From Hafnia paralvei ATCC 29927 (lineage in GTDB: Bacteria > Pseudomonadota > Gammaproteobacteria > Enterobacterales > Enterobacteriaceae), in contig NZ_LXET01000054.1 of the NCBI RefSeq assembly GCF_001655005.1, forward strand, positions 248,001 to 312,000: a stretch of 64,000 bases of DNA. Reading direction: 5' to 3'. Made by a program: the position numbers and the translations under genes. Within the stretch, counting starts at the first letter, position 1; every line of letters begins with the position of its first letter. The notes below the pieces were generated by a model, which searched no databases, had not been told where the DNA came from, and saw nothing but the letters and a program-made list of their open reading frames with translations. This document shows, piece by piece, positions 51,285 to 58,933 of the stretch.

Positions 51285-51641
51285 TTATGCGGTAGGTGCA
51301 GATGTCGGGTAAATCGCGATATAGACATAACCACAGGAGCCGAGACTGTCCGCTTCACAGGTCAGCCCTTTCGCGTGTAGCGTGACACAATGCTGGCGGT
51401 GTGGGGTAAGTTCACCGCTGATCAGTTTCAGTTCAAGCTGCTTAAGCAATAGAGGAAACGCCTGGTCAATATGGCGTAAATCCGCCTCGCTGAAGGTTCC
51501 GGTGATGCTGGCGCGGTCATTCAGGTAATGCAGTCGGTTGCCCTCCTGCACCAGGCGTGCGCCAAAACAGGGTGTGGTATCGCGCGGCAGACCCCAGCGC
51601 GGTGCGTCCGTGGGAACACGGGGCGTGAGTGTATCGGTCAT
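51285..51641 (-). CDS. cbeA: CbeA/YeeU-family antitoxin
   Basis: A 118-residue type IV antitoxin that stabilises FtsZ and MreB bundles and so counters CbtA. The RWGLPRDTTPCFGARLVQEGNRLHYLNDRA N-terminal half and SGELTPHRQHCVTLHAKGLTCEADSLGSCGYVY C-terminal half (quoted as short blocks of the family pattern) match E. coli CbeA closely in order and spacing. It is directly upstream of cbtA. Confidence 0.92.
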   Translation of the reverse strand: MTDTLTPRVPTDAPRWGLPRDTTPCFGARLVQEGNRLHYLNDRASITGTFSEADLRHIDQAFPLLLKQLELKLISGELTPHRQHCVTLHAKGLTCEADSLGSCGYVYIAIYPTSAPTA

Positions 51642-51691
51642 TATTAAGCCTCGCTAAAAAGTCATACAGGAAAGGTTAAAGGTGATGCCGT

Positions 51692-52336
51692 TCAGCCGAA
51701 GCGCTGACCGGATGCGGTGAAGGTGTATTTAGCGTCGATGATGTCGTCGTCAACAATGGCGGGAGAGGTCTGCCAGCCGTATTCGCTTTCCAGCCAGTCG
51801 TATAACCAGCGGGCCAGCAACCGCATGGCTTCGGTTACCGCTGCTTCACTGTCTGTGGTCATGTCCTGCCCGGAAGGGCTGTGGTGTTCGACCGTGACTG
51901 CCATACAGTTTTCATGGATATGCTGGCCGTGATGGCGGATCGTGGCATGAAGCTGACCGCTGTTGTGCAACTGAATGGCTTGCAGTAAATCGGCAATCCG
52001 GTGAAGGTCTGCGTCTTCAGGGTAGTGTTCCCGGATCCGGTAGACGGCCTGCGGCTGGTAAGCATAATCTCCTTCAAAGCAGGCCCCCTCTCCCTGATGG
52101 CAAAAGCCGCTGAACCAGATACAGCGGTGCTGACGACTGCCGCCAGACAGGAGAGGTACCCTGTACATATTAATTTCGACGCCCAGGATATTGCAGGTGC
52201 CGCAGAACTCGTCAAACACGTTCTGATACCAGTCATCGTTCAGTGCATGCTCACGATACCAGGCGCGGGCTTGTTCTCTGGCCGATCCTGAAAGTTCATC
52301 CAGCGTATAAATGGTGGTGGAGATAATTCTGCTCAT
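51692..52336 (-). CDS. Conserved island protein, function unknown
   Basis: A 214-residue soluble protein without a fold I can name. It contains SAREQARAWYREHALNDDWY near residue 18 and a histidine-rich middle (IRHHGQHIHENCMAVTVEHH near 135-155), with a C-terminal WLYDWLESEYGWQ. Proteins with this opening are found in plasmids and islands, where they are sometimes labelled antitoxin-like. I would not assign that role. It sits between cbeA and the DUF987 gene, where most E. coli islands have nothing. Confidence 0.6.
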   Translation of the reverse strand: MSRIISTTIYTLDELSGSAREQARAWYREHALNDDWYQNVFDEFCGTCNILGVEINMYRVPLLSGGSRQHRCIWFSGFCHQGEGACFEGDYAYQPQAVYRIREHYPEDADLHRIADLLQAIQLHNSGQLHATIRHHGQHIHENCMAVTVEHHSPSGQDMTTDSEAAVTEAMRLLARWLYDWLESEYGWQTSPAIVDDDIIDAKYTFTASGQRFG

Positions 52337-52351
52337 CGGTATTTTCCTTAC

Positions 52352-52573
52352 TCAGTTCAGCGTGACGCTGCGTAATACGACATACGGGCCGTTGCGGTCC
52401 TGACGGCGCTCAGCGAAGACCGCGAGCACACCGCTGATATCCTGGACTTTTCGACCGTAGTAGTGGCAGACGCTGCCGCTCCATGTGTATTTTCCGGTAC
52501 AAAAGCGAAACAACCGGGAACCAGGATGCTGACGGTAAATTGCCATCGCCTGTCGTTTACTGATGATTTTCAA
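52352..52573 (-). CDS. yeeT: DUF987 family protein (YeeT-like)
   Basis: A 73-residue protein matching E. coli YeeT/YkfH: PGSRLFRFCTGKYTW at residues 17-31 and GRKVQDISGVLAVFAERRQD near 40-60, ending VTLN. Function unknown. It overlaps radC by 4 bases and sits in the conserved radC-DUF987-cbeA order. Confidence 0.88.
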   Translation of the reverse strand: MKIISKRQAMAIYRQHPGSRLFRFCTGKYTWSGSVCHYYGRKVQDISGVLAVFAERRQDRNGPYVVLRSVTLN

Positions 52574-53049
52574 AGCCAGCCTCTCTCAGAAAAGGAGACG
52601 ATTTCCATGCCGCCCACCACCAGGTGGTCCAGCAGACGAATATCAACCAGTCCCAGTGCCTGCTGAATACGCGTAGTGACCTGACGGTCGGCATTGCTGG
52701 GTTCGGCAACCCCTGACGGATGGCAGTGCGCCACAATGACGGCAGCACAATTATGCTTCAGCCCCGCTTTCACCACTTCACGGGGATGGACCTGCGTATG
52801 GTTGATGGTGCCGGTGAAGAGCGTTTCGTGGGCTATGAGGCGATGCTGGTTATCGAGGAAGAGTGCGGTAAATTCTTCGCGCTCCAGTGAAGCGAGCTGC
52901 AGACGCAGCCAGTCACGGACGGCATGGCTGGAGGTAAATGACGCGCCGGGTTCGCGTAACTGGCGCTCCAGCAGGGTTAACGCCTCCCGGATGGTGTGCT
53001 GTGCGGATGCCGGTAATTCGGCAGCAAACAGCGGTAACTGTTGTTCCAT
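52570..53049 (-). CDS. RadC-family JAB/MPN domain protein (YeeS/YkfG-like)
   Basis: A 159-residue RadC-like protein. The JAMM metal motif is HCHPSG...S-N-A-D near residues 118-130, with cysteine where most RadC proteins have asparagine, preceded by HTQVHPREVVKAGLK. Short island-type RadC proteins lack the N-terminal helix-hairpin-helix; this one does too. Proposed roles in DNA repair are unproven. It is adjacent to the antirestriction gene. Confidence 0.88.
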   Translation of the reverse strand: MEQQLPLFAAELPASAQHTIREALTLLERQLREPGASFTSSHAVRDWLRLQLASLEREEFTALFLDNQHRLIAHETLFTGTINHTQVHPREVVKAGLKHNCAAVIVAHCHPSGVAEPSNADRQVTTRIQQALGLVDIRLLDHLVVGGMEIVSFSERGWL

Positions 53050-53059
53050 AACGTTGGCC

Positions 53060-53545
53060 TCAGTCTATGATGTGCATAATGGCGTTACATTCCGGGTGGT
53101 TGAGCGCGTAATCCCGCAGGCGATAATAGTGCTCCGTCATGGCGTCGCATTCGGTACGCATGGCGTGGTGGCTGTAAGTCATCAGACAGACGGCAATCCC
53201 TGCGGCTTCAGCGCTGAGTTCACCACCGTTGCCGTTCATCGTGTTAAACAGCGACCATTTTTCATCGGTATTGTCGTCAGTTTCCGGGGCCATAAACGCA
53301 CCGCCGTTGCTCAGCGTGAAAAACTGCCAGATGCCGCCGCTGTAGTCAGCGCAGAAGCGGTCCATCCAGGCGAACACGGTCGGTTCGAGGATTATCCACT
53401 GCGGTATGCAGCCGAAGTGCTGCGGCCAGAAGCCGATGCGCTGCTCGTCGGGTACGAGGCTGGCGGTCAGTGCGGGTGCAGAACCGGCACCGGCAGGTTG
53501 GGGTTGTAACGGGAGGGTGTCGTTAAGGTTGATAATGTCGGTCAT
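53060..53545 (-). CDS. KlcA/YafX-type antirestriction protein
   Basis: A 161-residue ArdB/KlcA-family antirestriction protein, which relieves type I restriction in vivo without DNA mimicry. The FTLSNGGAFMAPE and NGNGGELSAEAAGIAVCLMTYSHHA regions are typical. The N-terminal 20 residues (rich in L, P, Q) are longer than I recall for YafX (152 residues). It lies 11 bases upstream of radC in the same operon. Confidence 0.88.
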   Translation of the reverse strand: MTDIINLNDTLPLQPQPAGAGSAPALTASLVPDEQRIGFWPQHFGCIPQWIILEPTVFAWMDRFCADYSGGIWQFFTLSNGGAFMAPETDDNTDEKWSLFNTMNGNGGELSAEAAGIAVCLMTYSHHAMRTECDAMTEHYYRLRDYALNHPECNAIMHIID

Positions 53546-53561
53546 AGTCGTTTTTCCTTGT

Positions 53562-53816
53562 TTATTTCTCGGGTGGGGGATACAGGTTTAGCAGGAGCGA
53601 CGGGCAGGACTGCGCATCGCCGTTCTCATCACAACAGGCGGGCCATATAGTGTCGGCGAGGCTTAACTGGCAGAGGCTGAGTTCTCCGGGTCGGTAGAGA
53701 AGATGTGTGCACCAGGCGCACAGGTCGTCATCAGAGAGGGAGCGGCAGCCCGGAGCCTCATTCAGGGAAAGCGGATAAACGTCCGCCTGACGGGCATCGT
53801 CTGTAACATGCTGCAT
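53562..53816 (-). CDS. Cysteine-rich hypothetical island protein
   Basis: An 84-residue protein with eight cysteines, several in pairs (CAWC near residue 33, PACC near 60), which suggest metal binding. Its ATG shares one base with the yafZ stop codon, and it is followed 16 bases later by the antirestriction gene, so it is likely translated. I do not recognise the family. Confidence 0.6.
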   Translation of the reverse strand: MQHVTDDARQADVYPLSLNEAPGCRSLSDDDLCAWCTHLLYRPGELSLCQLSLADTIWPACCDENGDAQSCPSLLLNLYPPPEK

Positions 53817-54634
53817 CAGATCAGGGCCTGGTGCAGCTCTTCGGCCATCACCCAGAGCGCCCTGTTGAGCTTAACGTCGCCATCAATCCCGTTAACCGCA
53901 CGGGTGTGGCTGCGTTTGCCCTTCGCGGTACGTCCGGGCAGACCACCTTTCAGCAGGTTTTCCTGGCAACGATTGAAGACCGACCACAGATCGTCCTTGC
54001 GGTCTTCATAGCGTCGGGGTGTCAGTATCTGCGTGGCGGTTACAGGCTGGTGTTCTTCGCCAAAACGGTATGTCAGCGCCGCTTCGGCCAGGGCGTGTTG
54101 TGCTGGTGGGGGTAACCGCAGCGACTCCATCGCATCGCGCTTCTCTTCCACCCGGTCAAAGACGCCCAACACCTCGTAAGCGCCTTCAATGACCTTCTCC
54201 GCCACATTGCCCCGGTGAGGAACCCTGATTTCACCAAAGGATTGTCCACAGACGAGCGAATTGGTACAGACGCTTCGGAAGTATCCCGGCAAAAGCTGAA
54301 AGCTGGACTCGCCTCCATGCGAATTAAGAATAATAATTTCAGGTACATGCTGACCGTTTATCTGGCCCGCCCGACGAAGACGCAGAAGGTGTTTGGTGTG
54401 TTCCCGGCGGTCAGGGTCGCGTACGCGTGACTGGCAGGCGAAGAAGGGTTCAAAGCCTTCACGCTGCAGGTTCTCTAGCAGGGTAATGGTAGGGATATAG
54501 CTGTATCGGTCAGAGCGGGAGTCGTGTTTGTCTTCACTGAAGACGCTGGGGACATGCTGCATGAGTTCTTCACGGGTTAAGGGACGGTCACGGCGGATCT
54601 GATTTGTCCGCCCGAAGCGGCTGGCTAATCGCAT
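53816..54634 (-). CDS. yafZ: DUF932 family protein YafZ/YfjQ
   Basis: A 272-residue protein almost colinear with E. coli YafZ and YfjQ: RLASRFGRTNQIRRDRPLTREEL at the N terminus (residues 2-24, cited in part), FGEIRVPHRGNVAEKVIEGAYEVL near 135, LPPPAQHALAEAALTYRFGE near 170 and TRAVNGIDGDVKLNRALWVMAE at the end. DUF932 proteins are phage/plasmid-derived and of unknown function. It heads the yafZ-antirestriction-radC-cbtA module. Confidence 0.93.
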   Translation of the reverse strand: MRLASRFGRTNQIRRDRPLTREELMQHVPSVFSEDKHDSRSDRYSYIPTITLLENLQREGFEPFFACQSRVRDPDRREHTKHLLRLRRAGQINGQHVPEIIILNSHGGESSFQLLPGYFRSVCTNSLVCGQSFGEIRVPHRGNVAEKVIEGAYEVLGVFDRVEEKRDAMESLRLPPPAQHALAEAALTYRFGEEHQPVTATQILTPRRYEDRKDDLWSVFNRCQENLLKGGLPGRTAKGKRSHTRAVNGIDGDVKLNRALWVMAEELHQALI

Positions 54635-54675
54635 TGTTAATTCCTTATGGTTGCTTTAACGGCATAAACAAAAAA

Positions 54676-54699
54676 GCCATGCTCCGGTGGGAGCATGGC
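54676..54699 (-). terminator. Strong Rho-independent terminator after the DUF905 gene
   Basis: GCCATGCTCC (54676-54685) pairs perfectly with GGAGCATGGC (54690-54699) around GGTG; on the minus strand a TTTTTT run follows. It cleanly separates the DUF905 gene from yafZ. Confidence 0.92.
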
Positions 54700-54725
54700 C
54701 TGCTGGTGTGGTTGCTGGTGATGAG

Positions 54726-54962
54726 TCAATTTTTGGGTATACCGTGGCTGAGCAGATAGCGGTTCAGCCACTCTCCTGCATTTGCTTCAAAATTCCACGC
54801 CCGCCAGAACAACTGCCCTCCGCTGTCGCGAATGACCAGCCGAAAGTGCGTACCCTGGTCGTCTTCAATGGCTACGTTGGTGTACAGCGTGGCGACGGCT
54901 GTTGCCTGCTCTCGGGTGAACGGACCGGGTGGTAACGGCGTATTGTCAGTGTCCTGTATGGT
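54726..54962 (-). CDS. DUF905 family protein (YkfF-like) with unusual start
   Basis: A DUF905 protein resembling E. coli YkfF: LPPGPFTREQATAVATLYTN followed by EDDQGTHFRLVIRDS and a C-terminal AGEWLNRYL. Where homologues start with ATG there is an ATA at 54960-54962, eight bases after a perfect GAGGAG. The only other in-frame starts (a TTG at 54990-54992 and beyond) lack a ribosome-binding site. The gene may therefore start at ATA, start weakly upstream, or be inactivated by a start-codon change. Coordinates begin at the ATA. Confidence 0.7.
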   Translation of the reverse strand, partial: TIQDTDNTPLPPGPFTREQATAVATLYTNVAIEDDQGTHFRLVIRDSGGQLFWRAWNFEANAGEWLNRYLLSHGIPKN

Positions 54963-54994
54963 GAACTCCTCTGATATCTGGCACAAAAACAAAC

Positions 54995-55015
54995 GCCCCG
55001 CTCAGTGAGCAGGGC
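54995..55015 (-). terminator. Terminator upstream of the DUF905 gene
   Basis: GCCCcGCTC pairs with GAGCaGGGC across a 3-base loop (one mismatch); on the minus strand it is followed by GTTTGTTTTTG. It is the end of the transcript for the gene at 55017. Its T-run overlaps the leader of the DUF905 gene. Confidence 0.75.
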
Positions 55016-55016
55016 A

Positions 55017-55283
55017 TCAACGGGAGGCTCCAGGTGTGGCGATAAGCTGCAGTATCTGCTCCATCAGCGCTGCGATTAAGGCACCTGCCAGCAGGGCTGC
55101 CGTCTGTCTGGCAATATAGATGCTGTCTTCGTCGTAACCTTCTTCGCGGAAGTGGTCTTCCACAAACTGCTGTGCCCGGCTGCTGGCGCACCACGTCAGC
55201 ACCTGACGCAGGGCACTGAGCACCATTTTCAGTAATGTCATTGGGTTAAATCTCATGGGGGAAGCCGGAGGGATGAGGGGCAT
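55017..55283 (-). CDS. Small membrane-associated hypothetical protein
   Basis: An 88-residue protein with one clear hydrophobic helix (about residues 65-82, ALLAGALIAALMEQILQLI) and an amphipathic N-terminal half. The start could be ATG 55283 or ATG 55256 (MRFNPMTLLK); neither has a strong site. It belongs to the run of small envelope-type genes. Family not recognised. Confidence 0.55.
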   Translation of the reverse strand: MPLIPPASPMRFNPMTLLKMVLSALRQVLTWCASSRAQQFVEDHFREEGYDEDSIYIARQTAALLAGALIAALMEQILQLIATPGASR

Positions 55284-55323
55284 TCAGGGATGCCCCAGCC
55301 GGGTAAATAAGCGAGGAGCGGTG

Positions 55324-55836
55324 TTACTGCGGTGACGGTGATTCTGGCGGCACAGGGGCCTGACCGTGAATAATCCGGTGTTTCGCCAGCGCCTGAGGCA
55401 TGTCGTTGATGCAGTACGTGATGTAGAAGACGTTGAACAGTACGGTGTAGAACGCATTCATTCTGAGGTCGAAGCGGAAGGTGTTCAGCGCATAATGTCG
55501 CAGTGCGGCTCTGGCCTTAAAGGCCCAGACGATATACATCACGCCGGTGGCGAACGACAGTATGGCGCTCAGTACCAGCAGTGTGTCACTACCCGTGTCG
55601 TAACCCGCCAGGTCCGGTGAGGCCATTACCCCAAACTGTCGACTGAGACCAAAACAGACGGCCAGCCAGATGATAAACAGGTTGCCGCAAACCGGATACC
55701 CGGTGGTGTCGCTGATAATGTCCTGTTTTTTATACAGCCACAGTAACGGCCAGATGCCGCAGGTGGCGATGGTGAGCAGCACAAAAGTGAGCGTTGGTGT
55801 TGCCAGTCGCTGGCTGAGTGTCGAGATGTCGGTCAT
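55324..55836 (-). CDS. DUF4234-like multi-helix membrane protein
   Basis: A 170-residue membrane protein with four predicted helices. The N-terminal TPTLTFVLLTIATCGIWPLLWLYK segment (residues 13-36, shown in part) is like DUF4234 domains. The C terminus is short and proline-rich (PVPPESPSP). Function unknown; it is in the envelope cassette upstream of DUF905. Confidence 0.65.
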   Translation of the reverse strand: MTDISTLSQRLATPTLTFVLLTIATCGIWPLLWLYKKQDIISDTTGYPVCGNLFIIWLAVCFGLSRQFGVMASPDLAGYDTGSDTLLVLSAILSFATGVMYIVWAFKARAALRHYALNTFRFDLRMNAFYTVLFNVFYITYCINDMPQALAKHRIIHGQAPVPPESPSPQ

Positions 55837-55894
55837 ATCGTATTGTCCTTGATTGATTTTGCTGTAAACAGGGGGAAATCATGCTGAAGAGGAG

Positions 55895-56365
55895 TTACCC
55901 GGCGGTGAGCGATGTACATTCGGGCATATCAGCCAGAACCTTGTGGACATTTCCGGCAGAAGGGGAAAAATGCCCCACCTTTTTGTCGTTGACGTAAATC
56001 TCAAACGAGGTTGCCTTTCTGATGGCATCAATGAACGAGAGCCAGGCGTTGTCGCCGTTACGCCAGCCCAGAGATGACGGCAGCGGGAATGGCTGGTCAT
56101 CGGTGACGATGGTGATGGCTGTTTTCTCATCCTGTGAATCGGCACCGCTGCCGTCTGGCAGGGTGAGCATGACGTGATGCTGCAGGATGTTCTGGTCGTC
56201 AGGGTTGCCGGTGCAGTTGAGATTCAGCATGACGTTTTCCGGGCTGGTGATAATGTACTCGGTGACGCCCATACCGAAGCCACTGCTCCACATATTGGGG
56301 ACCGCGTGTGCCGTGATGGCAAAGGTCAGTAATCCTGCTGGCAGGATGGCGTGCATGAATCGCAT
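55895..56365 (-). CDS. Secreted hypothetical protein of the island envelope cassette
   Basis: A 156-residue exported protein with a signal peptide ending near residue 21 (AITAHA-VPN). The mature part opens with PNMWSSGFGMGVTEY and contains one central cysteine plus a second near the C terminus, suggesting a disulfide. It is reminiscent of the YfjT proteins of E. coli islands, but I am not sure enough to name it. It probably folds as a small periplasmic beta protein. Confidence 0.65.
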   Translation of the reverse strand: MRFMHAILPAGLLTFAITAHAVPNMWSSGFGMGVTEYIITSPENVMLNLNCTGNPDDQNILQHHVMLTLPDGSGADSQDEKTAITIVTDDQPFPLPSSLGWRNGDNAWLSFIDAIRKATSFEIYVNDKKVGHFSPSAGNVHKVLADMPECTSLTAG

Positions 56366-56411
56366 GGTGTTTTTCCTTCTGAGTCAAAAATGTTGTTGAG
56401 GGTCAGCCGTG

Positions 56412-56723
56412 TTACATGAGTTGTTTGCCCACGGCGATAAGCCCTGCCAGCCAGCCGATACACTGGGGACCCACAAGCCAGAACAGACGGGCCTTGAGTA
56501 ATCCGGTCATCCCTTCGCGGGTGTATACCGCGTCCGGCATCAGCCATTGTCGAAGAGCAGCACCGACCGTCATACCGGCTCCGGGCCCCAGGGTCATCCA
56601 GAACAGATACCCCATTCCCTGACCAAAACTGCGTATCTCGCCGGTACTCCCGAACACGTTAAACAGCACGACCACAAGCGCGATGGCGAAGGCAATCGCG
56701 AAATATTTAATGACAAGCGCCAT
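56412..56723 (-). CDS. Small inner-membrane hypothetical protein
   Basis: A 103-residue protein with three predicted helices (about residues 4-24, 38-58 and 80-99) and the motif TLGPGAGMTVGAALRQWLMPD between them. It lies 12 bases downstream of the lipoprotein gene and 46 upstream of the secreted protein. Family not recognised. Confidence 0.6.
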   Translation of the reverse strand: MALVIKYFAIAFAIALVVVLFNVFGSTGEIRSFGQGMGYLFWMTLGPGAGMTVGAALRQWLMPDAVYTREGMTGLLKARLFWLVGPQCIGWLAGLIAVGKQLM

Positions 56724-56735
56724 GTTCAGATTTCC

Positions 56736-57035
56736 TTATTTTCTGCACTGCTGAGCGGCACTCAGCATGTTGTCCATGAAGCGCGGGGGGACATAACCGT
56801 ACTGCTGGTTCATTTTCTCCAGCTCCCCGTGCGTGTATTTCGTCTGCAGGATGTCGTAAACGCAGCCGCAAAGGAGGGTCGTGCCACCACCGGATTTACA
56901 GCCCCGGATAAACTCGCTTTCGGCTTTGGATTTCGCATCACCGCAGCCACTGAGTACCACTGTCGATAACATCAGGCAGATCGCGGAAAAATAACGTGCC
57001 GAACGGAGTGAACCGCCAGCAAGGGAAATGTTCAT
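56736..57035 (-). CDS. Small lipoprotein
   Basis: A 99-residue lipoprotein. The signal peptide ends in the lipobox LSGC, giving an acylated cysteine near residue 31 and a mature chain of about 69 residues starting GDAKSKAESEF, with four more cysteines (CKSGGG, CGC, C-terminal QQCRK). Asp at position +2 favours inner-membrane retention; here +2 is Gly, so outer-membrane sorting is likely. It belongs to the envelope cassette. Confidence 0.7.
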   Translation of the reverse strand: MNISLAGGSLRSARYFSAICLMLSTVVLSGCGDAKSKAESEFIRGCKSGGGTTLLCGCVYDILQTKYTHGELEKMNQQYGYVPPRFMDNMLSAAQQCRK

Positions 57036-57080
57036 TGCTATATCCTTGAATAAACAGAGGGTTGAGTTTGATAAAACGGG

Positions 57081-57587
57081 TTAAAGGCCATCCTGTTGGG
57101 GGATGCCTTCATCCTGCAATCCGTGGCTGATGTCGTTAACCACGGTATCCGGGTCAAGCGAAATGGTCGCCAGATGCTTTCCGGTATCGGGGTTGCCCCG
57201 ATACACATCGAGCGCGGCAAAAGGTTTGCCGTCATCATCCGAACCGGTAGAGACCTCGTAGGTGGTATCCCCGTTGCGGACGCTAAATTCCTGCAGGTTG
57301 ATAACCTGGTTGCTCTGGTACGCGTAGCCCGTCGCCTGAGCCGGAACGGTAATATCCATCTCCTTATGCTCAGCGCCAGTCTTACCGAATGAATACGATA
57401 CCGACGGGGTAACGATGCAGATTTCGACCTCCTTTTTGTGATTCAGGGCCTGTGCATAAAAGACGGGCTTTGCGCAGCGCTGATAATGCGCGTCGCGAAA
57501 GGCATCGGGCGTACCGGCATTCGCGTTCGGCAGCGATGCCAGCGTCAGTCCGACGCTTAATAACAGCAGGGCTGTGGGGTGTTTCAT
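57081..57587 (-). CDS. Periplasmic hypothetical protein
   Basis: A 168-residue exported protein with a signal peptide ending at NANAG (about residue 25). The mature protein has two cysteines (RCAKPVF and EICIVTPSVSY) about 17 residues apart and a strand-rich pattern. It overlaps the regulator gene by 4 bases (ATGA), so the two are co-translated. No family recognised. Confidence 0.65.
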   Translation of the reverse strand: MKHPTALLLLSVGLTLASLPNANAGTPDAFRDAHYQRCAKPVFYAQALNHKKEVEICIVTPSVSYSFGKTGAEHKEMDITVPAQATGYAYQSNQVINLQEFSVRNGDTTYEVSTGSDDDGKPFAALDVYRGNPDTGKHLATISLDPDTVVNDISHGLQDEGIPQQDGL

Positions 57588-58309
57588 AGCCGGGCTCCTT
57601 TTAGTCCGGAGGTGGCTTCCGGGAACACTCCCCGGAAGGAATGGATAACGTTGCTGATGAAGCGAAAATGCGGCAGCGCGGAGATAAACTCTTCGCTGGC
57701 CGTCAGGGCATCAAGCTCAGGCTTGTTGCGAAAAGAGGTTTCCAGGACCGTGACGGCATTAATTTCTTCCATCCTGAAAACCTGGAGTGTTCTGGTGCGA
57801 GTGGTGACCAGAAACCAGTTTTTGCTCTGGAAGATCAGACGGTGTGGTGCTACGGTTTCATGAGTGCGTCCGTTAACCTGCAGCGTGACGGTGTGGTGAT
57901 CGCGAATGGCTTCTGCCAGCAGTAAAAATGACGCTGACTGTGTGACTGCCGACGGTAAGCCGCCATGCCCGATAAGACAGGGCGATATCCCCGACGTGCT
58001 GGTGAGCAGCCGAATGAGCTTTCTGTTCTGGATGGGGATGATCCCTGAAATTCCCGTATTGTGGATAAAGGAGGATGTATCCGGCGAATGGGGCCGGAGA
58101 GGGCGTCGGGCAAGGCGGTAGGCTCCGCCGGAATGCTCAATACCCAGATGGAGCAGGCGCTGCTGGAAATCCCGTTGCAGCGTGCGTTCTGAGACAGCAA
58201 ATTCATCAGCCAGTGTTTTCAGTACCAGGGCATGGCCCGCCAGTAGCCGACTGATGATGACAGACAGCCTGACGGCCAGGCGGTCATAACGATCGTGTTG
58301 TTCTTTCAT
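57584..58309 (-). CDS. WYL-domain transcriptional regulator (YfjR-like)
   Basis: A 241-residue regulator with an N-terminal helix-turn-helix (about residues 28-55, LKTLADEFAVSERTLQRDFQ) and a C-terminal WYL domain (about 130-205; TVTLQVNGRTHETVAPHRLIFQSKNWFLV). Similar YfjR-type proteins occupy the same slot in CP4-57-like islands and WYL proteins often regulate anti-phage islands. It is the first gene of the envelope-protein operon, so it probably controls it. Confidence 0.8.
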   Translation of the reverse strand: MKEQHDRYDRLAVRLSVIISRLLAGHALVLKTLADEFAVSERTLQRDFQQRLLHLGIEHSGGAYRLARRPLRPHSPDTSSFIHNTGISGIIPIQNRKLIRLLTSTSGISPCLIGHGGLPSAVTQSASFLLLAEAIRDHHTVTLQVNGRTHETVAPHRLIFQSKNWFLVTTRTRTLQVFRMEEINAVTVLETSFRNKPELDALTASEEFISALPHFRFISNVIHSFRGVFPEATSGLKGARL

Positions 58310-58539
58310 TCTGAAATCAGCCTCCGGCTCTCCGTATGCTCCTGTTGATGGTGGAAAATTATGCCGTACCGGTTCGCCACGTTATGTCGTCCCTTTATGG
58401 TGGATGACGTAAAAATTATGACAACAACCATTTTTAGTTAAGTGGCTGTAAGTAAAAGGGTATAAGAGTATTAAGGGAAGGTGAGTGAAGTTTTTTACGA
58501 CACATCCTGTCATTGGTGCGAAGGGCTGAAGGGATAAAA

Positions 58540-58603
58540 AACCGTATCACAGAGACGCCGTGGCATTCACGTTATCGTCGACGGTGTCTTCCGGGATACG
58601 GTT
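58540..58603 (-). terminator. Large two-tier hairpin terminator
   Basis: Outer stem AACCGTATC (58540-58548) with GATACGGTT (58595-58603); inner stem GACGCCGT (58554-58561) with ACGGTGTC (58581-58588, one G-T pair). On the minus strand GATACGG is followed by six T. It lies 34 bases after the zinc-ribbon gene stop, so it is probably that gene's terminator. Confidence 0.8.
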
Positions 58604-58636
58604 GTACCCCATACCGTTTACTGGAGCCGCTGAGTG

Positions 58637-58933
58637 TTACGCCATATTGAAGGTCTGCTCACACTGTGTGCAGCAGTATTCATCAAATACCGTCCCGTCC
58701 AGCCTCTCACCGGCTACTGCTCCCGCTACTGCGCCAGCACAGGCGCCGGACAGAAACCCAATGAGCCCTCCGGCTATCGTACCGACAACCGGAATGACTG
58801 AACCTATCAGCGCACCGGCGGATGCACCTTCAAGCCCGGCAAGGCCTCCGGCCGTTGCGCCAATCACCCCACCCGTTTTTTTACCCACATGACGCAGCTG
58901 TATGTGTTGCGAACCGCAATTCGGACAATTCAT
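58637..58933 (-). CDS. Zinc-ribbon protein with a glycine-zipper core
   Basis: A 98-residue protein. CPNC (residues 3-6) and CCTQC (near the C terminus) form a split zinc ribbon, and between them lies a glycine/alanine-rich hydrophobic stretch (about residues 20-70) with GxxxG repeats. The ATG at 58933 has GGGAG 8 bases upstream. Similar zinc-ribbon plus glycine-zipper proteins are found in many islands; function unknown. The zipper may insert in a membrane or oligomerise. Confidence 0.7.
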   Translation of the reverse strand: MNCPNCGSQHIQLRHVGKKTGGVIGATAGGLAGLEGASAGALIGSVIPVVGTIAGGLIGFLSGACAGAVAGAVAGERLDGTVFDEYCCTQCEQTFNMA

